From the NCBI GenBank assembly GCA_002436205.1, contig DJKT01000001.1:5308-69307 (forward strand): 64,000 bases of DNA, in the 5' to 3' direction. Made by a program: the position numbers and the translations under genes. Shown piece by piece: positions 41,528 through 49,947 of this stretch (its first letter is position 1; each line of letters begins with the position of its first letter). The notes under the pieces are model-generated. The model saw only the letters and a list, made by a program, of their open reading frames with translations. It searched no databases and had not been told where the DNA came from. This DNA is from Candidatus Peribacter sp. UBA6535. GTDB taxonomy: Bacteria; Patescibacteriota; Gracilibacteria; Peribacterales; Peribacteraceae.

Positions 41528-44500
41528 ATGAATGCTCTTCGACGTTTCCTTGTAACATTCCTTACAGGAGTATTGTTATGTAATCCTGCATACGCTTTTG
41601 CACAGGATGTACGTGCAGGCATCGACTTCTTTGGGTCGGGGCCGAGTGAATTTCATGTTGATAGTTTCTTTGATGTTTTTACAGAGCTCGCAGTTCCAGA
41701 TGTCTTGTGTGATCCTTGTGATGCGATAGAGGCAGAGATTGCGCAAAAGGAAGCTGAGATAGAGGGGCTAAAAGAAGACCTGGGAACACTGGAGGGTTGG
41801 CTGGATGATATTGCTGGTGATATAGAAGATGCTCAGAGCGATTTAGAAGATGCACAGGCGGATTTGGATGAATTTACCGATCCTCAGAATTACGTAGAGA
41901 GCGAAGGGCGTCGGTATGATTCCAGTGATAATGCTGCGATGAATCGCAGAAATGCAAATCTTTGGGATGCATATAAGGCAGGGGATTTGACGGCACATGA
42001 ATATAGCGACGAAGTGGGTAAGCCGTATGATGATCCAGACGTTGCCAAAGAGCTTGAGAAGCTGAAGAAAGAAATTAAGAAAGAAATGGAAGAAGCGGTG
42101 AAGGATGCCAAGAGTCAAGTGGAGGATCTCAAAGAGAAGCAGAAAGAGTGGAACGAACTTGGTGCAGAAATGACTGCAGAGCTTGAAGAGTGTCTCACAA
42201 AACTCGAGGAACTTATTAAGGCGCTGGAGGAATGCAAAAAGCAGTGCAAAAAGGGTAAAGTAAAAATAGAAGATCTCGGCGTTATTCCTGAGGAGCGAGG
42301 ATTATTCGATAGTTTCTTTGATATCTTTATCGATCTCTTTTCTGGCCCACCTCTCGTTTTACCGGGCGGTACGGATACCATTGTCGAGAGACTCGATCCC
42401 GATGCTCAACCTCCCGGATCAGATACCGTTCCAATAGAACTGGTTGAGCTGCAGCTACAGTCTTTTGAGCCTGTTGTTGTAGGTCTTAATGATCCTATAA
42501 AAATACTTCCTCCTCCAAAGTGTCAGTTGTGTGATCCGCTGGCAAAAGATATTGCAGCCAAAGAGGCAGCACTTAAGAAGCTCAAGCAGGAACTTGCCAA
42601 TGCACAGGCAGCATTACTGGTATTGGATGGATTAATTGGCATTGGAGAAGGCATGCTGGAGGATGCGAAGGAAAATCTGGAAGATCTGCAAAATCCTTCA
42701 GATTACGTTGAGAGTGAAGGCCGTCGATACGATAGTTCTGATCATGCAGCCATGAAGATACGCAATCAGCGTCTGTGGGGAGAGTACAAAGCAGGAAAAC
42801 TATCTGCACAAGGCCTCTCTGATGAATGGGCAAAGCCATTTGATGATCCGGATGTTGCGAAAGAACTTGAGGAGATCAAAAAAGATCTTGCAGAAGAACT
42901 TGAGGATGCAATCGATTCTATAGAAGATTCCATTGACACTCTTAAAAAACAGAAAGCAGATCTTGAAAAGGATATTGAAGACATGAAAAAGGAGATTGCA
43001 GAGTGCGAGAAGAAATTAGCTGAGATGCGTCAGAAATATGAGGAATGTCAGAAGAAGTGCGTAGCAAAAGTTGAGGATGCATTCGATGACTTCTTCGATG
43101 ATTTGCCTCCTCTGTTTGTAGATGGGTTTGAAAGTGGAGACACTACAAGGTGGTCACAGGCCATTGGAGATACAGATGATAAAGATGAAGAAGACGAAGA
43201 AGACAACGATGATGAGGGATTCCTCTGTGGAACACTTGGACTATTTTGTCCGTCGGATCCTATTCCGACACTCGGTGCTTTTGCAGATTGTGTTGTAGAA
43301 CGTTCTTCCGATCCATTCTGTACGAATAACTTTGATCAAAACGGAGATGGACAGACCAATACAGTAGATATTGAACTTGTAGCACTCTCTTTGGTAAGTA
43401 CAGAACCTATTACCGTGGGCGGTGAGCTTTGGGATGTCCAAGTCGATCTTTCGGGTATGGATGGTAATACCGGTAGTATGAGCATAGAAGATCTTCGCCT
43501 GGGAAGTGAGTGTTTCGGTGGTGGACCGTGTGATGGCCTCGGCGTCACATTGCCACCAGATCTATCTACAGTACCCCTTGATCTTTCTGGTAATGATTTT
43601 CAGCCACAACTATCAGGAGGAAATGATGTATTATTAGGAGATCCACTTTCTGATGATTTCATTGGTGTTGGCGGTGTGAATAATGTTGATTTTGCAGATA
43701 ATCCTATTCCTGCTGACTTCTTTGGTCCAGGCAGTGCTCCATTTGATGGAACAGTTGATTTGCTTCCTTTTGGTGCGCCAGGTCCTGGGTCGGATCTGCC
43801 GCCACTTGTTCTTCCAGATCCGGTGCAACCACCACCTGAGCAAGTGCCACAGGCTGTCAAAGACCTGATTGCTAAGATCATTCGTGATAATCCTTTGGGT
43901 CCCTGTGAGCAGTTGATTATCAATGTTCGACGTATCCGCATTGGAAACAGAGTTTCGTATACAGTGACTGCCACAAGAACACGAGATGAGTCTGCCTGTC
44001 CACCTGCAGTTTGCCCTCCGCAGACACATTTCCAGTCTATTGGGACTGGTTGTGATGCTTGCCAAAATGGCAATGCCGGATGCACCGTAATTGAAACCCT
44101 GCCGGATGGAACGAATTGTATGTTGTGTGCTCCACCATCCGATGATCAGGATGATATAGACCTAGATGATGGTGATGGATATGAAAATGATGGTGGCGGA
44201 GATGACTTGTGTGAGGACATTAGCTGTGATGATGGAGACGAATGTACGGAAGACGAATGTGATCCGGAGACTGGCGAATGTCATAACACCCCCATTGATG
44301 GATGTGGTGATCCGGTCTTCGATTGCAGTAATAATGATTTGCTACCATTTGATAGTAAGACCGAGTGCCAGGCCGGTAGTCCGCTTTGCCCTTCCAGCAC
44401 TGCTGAATGCCAAAGTCACAGTACACCAAACGGCACGTGTTGGGGTTGTGTACCAAAAGAAGTAGATCAGCTTTCTCCTTGTCGCGAAGATGATCGTTGG

Positions 44501-45385
44501 CAGTTGGAATCCGAAGCGGAGTCCGCTTGTAAGACACAGAATAAAGTTCATTACAAAGTAACGGATTACTGTTGGGGTTGTAAAGATGCCAAGTGTGATT
44601 CGCCACTCGTTGATCACAGTGGAGCAGCTGCTCTTGAAGCAGATGGTAGCTATGAGTGTAGTCCGGTACGGGTTGGCAACTTAACGTGTTACGACTGTAA
44701 AGAGGTGCAGTCAGATCCACCGCCTCCACAGTGTGACGATGGACTTGTTTCAGATTGTAGCCTGTGTCCAAGTAATACTGAGTGTGGAGGTCGAAACAGT
44801 AATGGCTGCCATATCTGTAACCCTGTAGATACAGGGCCCACTTGCCCAAGTGGTACAACAGCTAGTGAGTCAGATTGTGAGTCACAGTGTCCGAGTGATG
44901 GCACCTGTATAGGAGAAGATGGTTGCTACAGTTGCATAGTCGTGAACTGCCCAAGTGGTACCACAAAGAACGAGTGTCCAAGTAGCTGCTCAAATGGTTG
45001 TGACGTGGTGGGAGAGCAGCACGGTATCAAGTGTTATCAGTGTAAACAGGATTGTGAGTCGGTTTGTGCAGAGAATGACTACGGCCCAGAGAGCACAGAT
45101 CACTCTAATGCGATCTTAAGTGAGCTGAATGGTTACAACTGTGTATCTGGTGCAAATATCAGCATTCAGACAGCAACGATTGGCGACTGTCACTGTATTG
45201 GAGATTACAGTCTGCAGGTTGATACAACGCCACCTGTTTGTGCGGGTACGCCTTGTGGAGATGTGGAGTGTGGTGGATCTGCCAGTTGCCCTGGTGGACC
45301 GAATGAGACCATTACCGTGAACTGTAACTGGGGTGGATGGGAGAAATTACAGAAGCATCAGTTCCGTCCTGTCGTCGGAAATTAA
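41528..45385 (+). CDS. Giant secreted coiled-coil and Cys-rich protein
   Basis: From ATG 41528 the product has 1285 aa and a signal peptide (RRFLVTFLTGVLLCNPAYAFA). Residues about 60-245 and 331-516 are tandem copies of one module: CxxC start, coiled coil, the near-identical block YVESEGRRYDSSD(N/H)AAM, a second coiled coil, and a CxxC end. A dockerin-like calcium loop DQNGDGQTNTVDIE lies near residue 603, then a Pro-rich linker. The last 450 residues are Cys-rich with many CPSG-type units, ending NCNWGGWEKLQ. Probably a surface fibre or adhesin. No SLH domain is seen. Confidence 0.8.
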   Translation: MNALRRFLVTFLTGVLLCNPAYAFAQDVRAGIDFFGSGPSEFHVDSFFDVFTELAVPDVLCDPCDAIEAEIAQKEAEIEGLKEDLGTLEGWLDDIAGDIEDAQSDLEDAQADLDEFTDPQNYVESEGRRYDSSDNAAMNRRNANLWDAYKAGDLTAHEYSDEVGKPYDDPDVAKELEKLKKEIKKEMEEAVKDAKSQVEDLKEKQKEWNELGAEMTAELEECLTKLEELIKALEECKKQCKKGKVKIEDLGVIPEERGLFDSFFDIFIDLFSGPPLVLPGGTDTIVERLDPDAQPPGSDTVPIELVELQLQSFEPVVVGLNDPIKILPPPKCQLCDPLAKDIAAKEAALKKLKQELANAQAALLVLDGLIGIGEGMLEDAKENLEDLQNPSDYVESEGRRYDSSDHAAMKIRNQRLWGEYKAGKLSAQGLSDEWAKPFDDPDVAKELEEIKKDLAEELEDAIDSIEDSIDTLKKQKADLEKDIEDMKKEIAECEKKLAEMRQKYEECQKKCVAKVEDAFDDFFDDLPPLFVDGFESGDTTRWSQAIGDTDDKDEEDEEDNDDEGFLCGTLGLFCPSDPIPTLGAFADCVVERSSDPFCTNNFDQNGDGQTNTVDIELVALSLVSTEPITVGGELWDVQVDLSGMDGNTGSMSIEDLRLGSECFGGGPCDGLGVTLPPDLSTVPLDLSGNDFQPQLSGGNDVLLGDPLSDDFIGVGGVNNVDFADNPIPADFFGPGSAPFDGTVDLLPFGAPGPGSDLPPLVLPDPVQPPPEQVPQAVKDLIAKIIRDNPLGPCEQLIINVRRIRIGNRVSYTVTATRTRDESACPPAVCPPQTHFQSIGTGCDACQNGNAGCTVIETLPDGTNCMLCAPPSDDQDDIDLDDGDGYENDGGGDDLCEDISCDDGDECTEDECDPETGECHNTPIDGCGDPVFDCSNNDLLPFDSKTECQAGSPLCPSSTAECQSHSTPNGTCWGCVPKEVDQLSPCREDDRWQLESEAESACKTQNKVHYKVTDYCWGCKDAKCDSPLVDHSGAAALEADGSYECSPVRVGNLTCYDCKEVQSDPPPPQCDDGLVSDCSLCPSNTECGGRNSNGCHICNPVDTGPTCPSGTTASESDCESQCPSDGTCIGEDGCYSCIVVNCPSGTTKNECPSSCSNGCDVVGEQHGIKCYQCKQDCESVCAENDYGPESTDHSNAILSELNGYNCVSGANISIQTATIGDCHCIGDYSLQVDTTPPVCAGTPCGDVECGGSASCPGGPNETITVNCNWGGWEKLQKHQFRPVVGN

Positions 45386-45401
45386 GATTAGGGCATAGCG
45401 C

Positions 45402-45431
45402 GAAATGGGTCACAGTATTGTGATCCATTTC
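45402..45431 (+). terminator. 13-bp hairpin after the giant gene
   Basis: GAAATGGGTCACA, loop gtat, TGTGATCCATTTC with one G-U pair. There is no clear T-run, so termination is uncertain; it abuts the next promoter. Confidence 0.5.
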
Positions 45432-45435
45432 TTGC

Positions 45436-45441
45436 TATTAT
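45436..45441 (+). promoter_or_regulatory. -10 box TATTAT for the frameshifted gene
   Basis: It ends 6 nt before ATG 45448, so a start signal survives although the frame is broken. Confidence 0.5.
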
Positions 45442-45447
45442 GAATTC

Positions 45448-46859
45448 ATGCGAAAATTTATCCTTGCTCTCCTAAGCAACCAGAGCAGATAACGCTTTTA
45501 GATGGAACACCTGCAGTACTTGAGGATCTGATTGATGGTCGGGCTGCAATCATTAACTTTTGGGCTACAACATGCCCTTTTTGCAAAGACGAACTTCCAC
45601 ATTTTGAAGAGATCGCTAATGCACATCCCGAGATTGCAGTTATCGGAATCAACTTGCAGGAAAGTCCAAAGGCAGCGCTCAAGTACTGGACTGATGGGGG
45701 ATATAGCTTTCCGACGTTGCTTGATCCAAGCTCTGAACTCAAAGCACACTTCGATGTCTTTACGCAGCCAACGACATTTTATTTGGATGCGCAGGGAAAT
45801 GAAGTAAGTAAGAAAAACGGTCCTATGAGTGGGGAAGAGATAGAGAGGAGGATGGGGGAGCTACTTGAGGGGGATATCGAAGAGAGCGAAGATGGCGAGG
45901 AGTATGAAGAGAGGCAAATTCGAAATTCGAAATTCGAAATTCGAATTTCTCCTGTACCTTCATCATTATCAAAATGGTATCAAGGTAAAGTTAATCATTT
46001 AATCCCACTACAGGAGATACTATCCGGTGGTCCTCCTAAAGATGGAATTCCATCAATAGATGATCCTCAGTTCCTTCTTTCGCGTGAGGTAGATTTCTTG
46101 GAAGATGATGATGTTGGGATATTGGTAGAGCTTGATGGTCACGTAAAGTTTTATCCGTATGCAATTTTAAACTGGCATGAGATAGTGAACGATCGAATGG
46201 CTGGAGAAGATATCACAGTTTCATACTGTCCACTCTGTGCTACAGGCGTTGTGTACAGCAGCCTTATTTCTGAGGGTAGCAGTGAATTTGGCGTATCGGG
46301 ATTTCTCTATCAGTCGAATTTACTAATGTATGATCGTGCTACAGATTCACTCTGGAATCAGGTGACAGGACAGGCGGTTGTAGGACCACTCACTGGAGAG
46401 TATTTGCATCGCATCAAGAGTGATATTGTTCGATACAGTGCAGCCAAGGAAGCCTCTTTGGATCTTCTCGTCCTTTCTACAGATACAGGGCATAGCAGAG
46501 ACTACAGTCGTACGCCGTATGCAGGGTATGAGACAGAAGAGCGAACGATCTTTCCCACAAATGCTGCAGGGGATAATCGTCTCCATCCAAAAGCTATTGT
46601 TTATGGTGTGACGATTGACGATAAAGCATTGGCAATCTCAGAAGACTTCATCCTCGATCGAGGAGTATTCCAGGGGTATCTAGGAGAAGGAGTGCAAAAG
46701 ATCCCGTTGCAGATAGAGTACGATTCACGTACAGAGCGCCTCAAGATCACGCGCTTTTACAAAGACGAGCCCGGTCGTAGGGAGGAGCTGGTTCTCATTC
46801 CTGCATTCTGGTTCTCTTGGCTTTCGATGTATCCGGAGACAAAGCTGATGGCAAAATAG
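45448..46859 (+). pseudogene. Frameshifted thioredoxin (TlpA-like)-DUF3179 fusion
   Basis: ATG 45448 encodes MRKFILALL, the start of a signal peptide, but stops at 45490. The rest runs in the -1 frame from about 45471 with no ATG, GTG or TTG before TTG 45654. That frame first encodes a TlpA-like domain (ITLLDGTPAVLEDL, INFWATTCPFCKDELPHF, SFPTLLDPSSE). A linker with an AAATTCG x4 array follows, then a complete DUF3179 domain (DGIPSIDDPQF, VSYCPLCATGVVYS, LWNQVTGQAVVG). A deletion of the signal-peptide core or a sequence error are the simplest explanations. Confidence 0.75.
45916..45943 (+). repeat. AAATTCG x4
   Basis: Four perfect 7-bp units plus AATTTCT. They encode the linker RNSKFEIRI between the thioredoxin and DUF3179 domains. 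Confidence 0.9.
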
Positions 46860-46861
46860 TA

Positions 46862-46867
46862 TATACT
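46862..46867 (+). promoter_or_regulatory. -10 box TATACT for the TMTC-like gene
   Basis: It ends 7 nt before ATG 46875. No Shine-Dalgarno. Confidence 0.55.
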
Positions 46868-46874
46868 TTCTCGT

Positions 46875-48650
46875 ATGTACGATCAGGAGGTTCAAGCGGC
46901 TCCTCGTGTTTCCAAACGAAACATTCTCTTGTTTGGTCTCGCAATTGTTGGATTGATGCTCTTGGTCTATGGGTCGATATTGAATGCGGAGTTTGTTCGG
47001 TGGGATGATGATTTGCTGGTATTCGAAAATCCTGCAGTTCGCACAATGACCCCTTGGTCGATCAAGCAAATTTTTACGACGTACGATCCGGAGCTCTATA
47101 TCCCGCTCACACTTTTTAGCTATCAATTAAACGTTCTCGTAGGAGGCCTTGATCCGTTTGTCTATCACCTCACCAATCTCTTGTTGCATGCAGCAAGTGC
47201 TTTAGTACTCAGTGGCATTGTTCTTCTTCTCACACGAAAACGACTGGTTGCAGCAGTTACCGGAGTACTGTTTGCGATTCACCCGCTGCATACAGAAGCT
47301 GTCGCGTGGGTAAGTGCACGCAAAGATGTGCTCTCGATGACGTTTTTCCTTCTTAGCATTCTTTGTTACCTGCTGTATCAAGATCGTGATAGAAGAAAGT
47401 GGTTTCATTACAGTCTCGCATTCTTTGTGTGTGCATTACTTTCTAAAGTGATCGCTATCACATTACCGATTGTTCTTATCCTGCTGGATTTACAGAAAAA
47501 AAAGACAGTCAAAGAATCTCTTCTTCGAGACAAAATTCCCTTCTTTGTGCTCAGCGTTATCTTTGGAATAATCGCGGTCTTTGGAAAATCGGGACAGGCA
47601 AGTGTCACGACGCCATTTGAAACGGTGGTGATGGCAAGTCGCAGCATGGTCTTCTATCTGGGTAAGATCTTTGCCCCCTTCAATCTATCGGTGATCTATC
47701 CGGAGTCTGGATCAATCAGCTTGGGCAATCCTACCTTTTTGATTGCAGCTATTTTGGTCATTGCGATTACTATCGCTGCGTTTTTACTGCGTAACAGATT
47801 CAGAATTCTGGCGACGAGTTGGCTCTTCTTTTTGGTTACTCTCGGGCCAACATTCCCACTCTACCGTAAAGGGTTTGAGGGAGGGGATGTGTACTTTGCT
47901 TCCGATCGCTATGCGTATATTCCATCGATTGGGATCATTGTCCTCCTGGTCGTGGTGCTTCATCATCTTCTTAGGCGATGGAGACATGGCTTCTTGGTGG
48001 CTTCTATTTTACTTATTGCTTCTTGTTCGTGGCTCTCGTATAAACAATCGCGGCATTGGGAGAATAGCGAGGCACTCTTTACCAATGCCTTGTCGCTGTA
48101 TCCAATGGCGCAAGCCGCGCATAACAATCTCGGCATGGTGTATTACATCAAAGGAGATCTGACAAAAGCACAGGAGCATTTTGAAGAGGCCATTACCATA
48201 CGACCTCTTGCCAGTACGTATGCGAACTTAGGTTCGCTCTATCGACGCAAGGGGGATCTTTCGACTGCACTTGGTGCGTATCAAACGGCTATCAAGATGA
48301 GCCCTTCAGAGCGTGATGCCTACTTTGGTCTGGGTATTCTTTTTGCCCAAGCAGGAAGAATTTCTGAGTCTGAACTTGCGTACCAAAAAGCAATTGCTAT
48401 AAGACCTTCGGACGCTTCTACCTACTTAAATCTTGGAGGACTCTATGCACAGGCAGGGGAGTGGAGTGCAGCGATTGATCAATATCTATTGGCACTGGAA
48501 CGGAATCCCTACTATGCAAACGCATACTTTAATCTAGGGATGGCGTACAAGAAACTTGGTCGCATGGAGGAGGCAAAGGAGGCGTTTACCAAAGCATTGC
48601 AGTATGATTCTTCAATGGAGCCAGCTAGAGGGCAGCTTATTGGGCTTTAA
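46875..48650 (+). CDS. TMTC-like membrane glycosyltransferase with TPR repeats
   Basis: The 591-aa protein has about ten membrane segments, then five or six TPR units from residue about 410 (AAHNNLGMVYYIKGDLTKAQ, STYANLGSLYRRKGDLSTAL, DAYFGLGILFAQAGR and others). The membrane part has NAEFVRWDDDLLVFENPAVR and FAIHPLHTEAVAWVSARKDVL, the signature loops of the TMTC/PMT-related family. Animal TMTC proteins are O-mannosyltransferases; bacterial homologues are presumed glycosyltransferases. It follows two extracellular-protein genes, which could be substrates. Confidence 0.8.
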   Translation: MYDQEVQAAPRVSKRNILLFGLAIVGLMLLVYGSILNAEFVRWDDDLLVFENPAVRTMTPWSIKQIFTTYDPELYIPLTLFSYQLNVLVGGLDPFVYHLTNLLLHAASALVLSGIVLLLTRKRLVAAVTGVLFAIHPLHTEAVAWVSARKDVLSMTFFLLSILCYLLYQDRDRRKWFHYSLAFFVCALLSKVIAITLPIVLILLDLQKKKTVKESLLRDKIPFFVLSVIFGIIAVFGKSGQASVTTPFETVVMASRSMVFYLGKIFAPFNLSVIYPESGSISLGNPTFLIAAILVIAITIAAFLLRNRFRILATSWLFFLVTLGPTFPLYRKGFEGGDVYFASDRYAYIPSIGIIVLLVVVLHHLLRRWRHGFLVASILLIASCSWLSYKQSRHWENSEALFTNALSLYPMAQAAHNNLGMVYYIKGDLTKAQEHFEEAITIRPLASTYANLGSLYRRKGDLSTALGAYQTAIKMSPSERDAYFGLGILFAQAGRISESELAYQKAIAIRPSDASTYLNLGGLYAQAGEWSAAIDQYLLALERNPYYANAYFNLGMAYKKLGRMEEAKEAFTKALQYDSSMEPARGQLIGL

Positions 48651-48676
48651 GTGGAGTGGGCAGTATGAGTTTATCT

Positions 48677-49003
48677 TTATGCGGCCAACTGGTTCATTGC
48701 CTCTCCTCGCAATTTTTCGATGGCTTCATTGATCAACTCTTTAGATACAATTACGGTGGTTTCATCAAAAGCAGGATCGCTCACAATGTTTAGTCGATTA
48801 CCGCGGTTTGGTTGGTGTGTTTCAAACTGAAGGCTACCAACTTCATTGATGTTGCTTTGCACTGTATCGATCAATTCGCCGATAGTTCGCACAGTCTTTT
48901 CTTCGGTAAGAGCTACCAATGCATTTGCGACGCCTTTCATTTCTGCGCCCAAAGTGCCGTAGATAGTGCCTGCTATCGGTGGTTGGTGAGGTACGTTTTC
49001 CAT
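48677..49003 (-). CDS. Hypothetical 108-aa protein
   Basis: A soluble protein beginning MENVPHQPPIAG with helical segments (LGAEMKGVANALVALTEEK, SKELINEAIEKLRGEA). No signal peptide or known domain. It has one of the best promoters in the window, which supports expression. Confidence 0.65.
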   Translation of the reverse strand: MENVPHQPPIAGTIYGTLGAEMKGVANALVALTEEKTVRTIGELIDTVQSNINEVGSLQFETHQPNRGNRLNIVSDPAFDETTVIVSKELINEAIEKLRGEAMNQLAA

Positions 49004-49011
49004 CGGCTTTT

Positions 49012-49039
49012 ATAGTACACTAAAATTACTATTTGTCAA
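49012..49039 (-). promoter_or_regulatory. Sigma70-type promoter of the 48677-49003 gene
   Basis: On the minus strand, consensus TTGACA (49034-49039), a 16-bp spacer and TACTAT (49012-49017), 8 nt before the ATG. Confidence 0.75.
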
Positions 49040-49087
49040 TGCAGCAAGCCCGGGGGTGTATCTCGTATTCCTAATGTAAATTGTTGT

Positions 49088-49108
49088 ATAACACAGAAAA
49101 TGTGTTAT
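49088..49108. promoter_or_regulatory. Perfect palindrome ATAACACA-GAAAA-TGTGTTAT upstream of csp
   Basis: 8-bp arms around a 5-nt centre, about 37 bp before the Shine-Dalgarno of the cold-shock gene. It may be an operator or the first hairpin of a cold-responsive leader. TTGTATAAC at its left edge resembles a -10. Confidence 0.6.
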
Positions 49109-49132
49109 TGTCGGGTCGTAAGCTTAGTTTTG

Positions 49133-49140
49133 AAGGAGGT
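49133..49140 (+). promoter_or_regulatory. Shine-Dalgarno AAGGAGGT of csp
   Basis: It lies 4 nt before ATG 49145 and 55 nt before the conventional Csp start at 49196. One of very few clear Shine-Dalgarno sites in the window. Confidence 0.7.
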
Positions 49141-49144
49141 AGAG

Positions 49145-49390
49145 ATGCTTCTCGAGGGATTCCGATTACATTTCTATTTATTTCATCCTATTATTATGGA
49201 TACAGGTACTATTAAGAAGCTGCTCAATGGCTTCGGCTTCATCGCTCGCGAGGGTGGTGACGATCTATTCTTCCACTCAGCAGATCTTGTTGATGTGCAG
49301 TTCGATGATCTCCAAGAGGGAGACAGCGTTTCGTACAAGGAAGGTAGCGGTCCTAAGGGACCAAAGGCAGAAGAGGTTACAAAAGTATAA
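49145..49390 (+). CDS. Cold-shock protein (CspA family)
   Basis: The CSD core runs from MDTGTIKKLLNGFGFIAREGG (ATG 49196) through DDLFFHSADL to GPKGPKAEEVTKV, 64 aa, with RNP1 (NGFGFIA) and RNP2 (DLFFH). It binds single-stranded RNA/DNA. A perfect Shine-Dalgarno (49133-49140) serves instead an in-frame ATG at 49145, adding 17 hydrophobic residues (MLLEGFRLHFYLFHPII). ATG 49196 has none. Either the protein is N-terminally extended or the leader is unusual. A palindrome precedes it and a terminator follows. Confidence 0.9.
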   Translation: MLLEGFRLHFYLFHPIIMDTGTIKKLLNGFGFIAREGGDDLFFHSADLVDVQFDDLQEGDSVSYKEGSGPKGPKAEEVTKV

Positions 49391-49410
49391 TTCTCTTAAA
49401 TCTTAGAAAG

Positions 49411-49439
49411 CACACGAGTGAACTGCTCGTGTGTTTTTT
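49411..49439 (+). terminator. Terminator of csp
   Basis: CACACGAG, 7-nt loop, CTCGTGTG, then T6. Confidence 0.92.
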
Positions 49440-49441
49440 AT

Positions 49442-49569
49442 TGGAGCGGGCGAGCACCACGTCGCGCGGCTCCTCTGTACTGCCTTTTATCCGATTCACT
49501 TCCTCATTTCATTCGTCGTTCATCGCATAAAAGCTCCATCATTGCAAAGCAATGCTGGAGCGGGCGAGC
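49442..49569. repeat. Direct repeat of the tRNA-Gly 3' end
   Basis: TGGAGCGGGCGAGC at 49442-49455 repeats the CCA end and acceptor arm of the tRNA at 49556-49569. This is the pattern left by tRNA-targeted integration or partial duplication. Confidence 0.55.
49527..49560 (-). terminator. Hairpin ending the tRNA-Gly transcript
   Basis: On the minus strand CTCCA-gc-ATTGC-ttt-GCAAT-ga-TGGAG then CTTTTA. The 5' arm includes the encoded CCA end of the tRNA, so folding may compete with the acceptor stem. Confidence 0.6.
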
Positions 49570-49630
49570 GGAATCGAACCGCCATCATCAGCTTGGAAGG
49601 CTGGGATAATAACCATTATACGACGCCCGC
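49556..49630 (-). tRNA. tRNA-Gly (anticodon TCC), CCA encoded
   Basis: The acceptor stem is GCGGGCG/CGCCCGC with discriminator T and an encoded CCA. The anticodon arm is CAGC-CTTCCAA-GCTG, giving TCC, which reads GGA and GGG. The T arm is GGCGGTTCGATTCCGCT. All arms fold as a normal 75-nt tRNA. Confidence 0.95.
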
Positions 49631-49658
49631 TTGTTTTAAAAGAACTCTGATATCTTAT

Positions 49659-49931
49659 TCAAAAGGCTTCTTTCTGTGAAGCGATTTTCATTACCTTCTC
49701 TTCGCTTATCTTTGCCCACGGATGACAACTGAGGAGCCTTTTGATTATCAGTATTGATCCTACGATCAACCCTCGTTTTGCAAGTATTTGTTTGCCGTAT
49801 TCACTGCAGGTGGGCTCATGTCTGCAGAATCCATAGGGGTGCATACTTTTTAGGGCCCCGTGATCTGGTGACAGTGTTTTCTGGTAGAGCTCTATAAGCC
49901 TGATTGCCGTATTGCGCGGGAACTGCATCAT
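49659..49931 (-). CDS. yidD: Membrane protein insertion efficiency factor YidD
   Basis: The 90-aa protein from ATG 49931 has the YidD signature: RLIELYQKTLSPDHG, YGFCRHEPTCSEYGKQIL, then LLSCHPWAK. Three conserved Cys are present. It assists YidC-dependent insertion at the inner membrane face. TACACT ends 9 nt upstream, interlocked with the divergent promoter. In many bacteria yidD sits by rnpA and yidC; here it is alone. Confidence 0.93.
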   Translation of the reverse strand: MMQFPRNTAIRLIELYQKTLSPDHGALKSMHPYGFCRHEPTCSEYGKQILAKRGLIVGSILIIKRLLSCHPWAKISEEKVMKIASQKEAF

Positions 49932-49934
49932 ATG

Positions 49935-49946
49935 TACTCTAGTGTA
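49935..49946. promoter_or_regulatory. Abutting divergent -10 boxes (yidD and 49948 gene)
   Basis: TACTCT (49935-49940) serves the plus strand, 7 nt before ATG 49948. AGTGTA (49941-49946, TACACT on minus) is 9 nt before the yidD ATG. The two boxes touch, so only one polymerase can bind at a time. Confidence 0.5.
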
Positions 49947-49947
49947 C

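Noticed and set aside
45448..45492. Programmed -1 frameshift in the thioredoxin-DUF3179 gene
   Set aside because: The only candidate slip (AAAATTT near 45453) is not in the right phase for XXXYYYZ slippage, and no stimulatory hairpin follows; deletion or sequence error is simpler.
11678..45943. CRISPR arrays
   Set aside because: The repeats are contiguous 7-bp units without spacers, and no cas gene is present.
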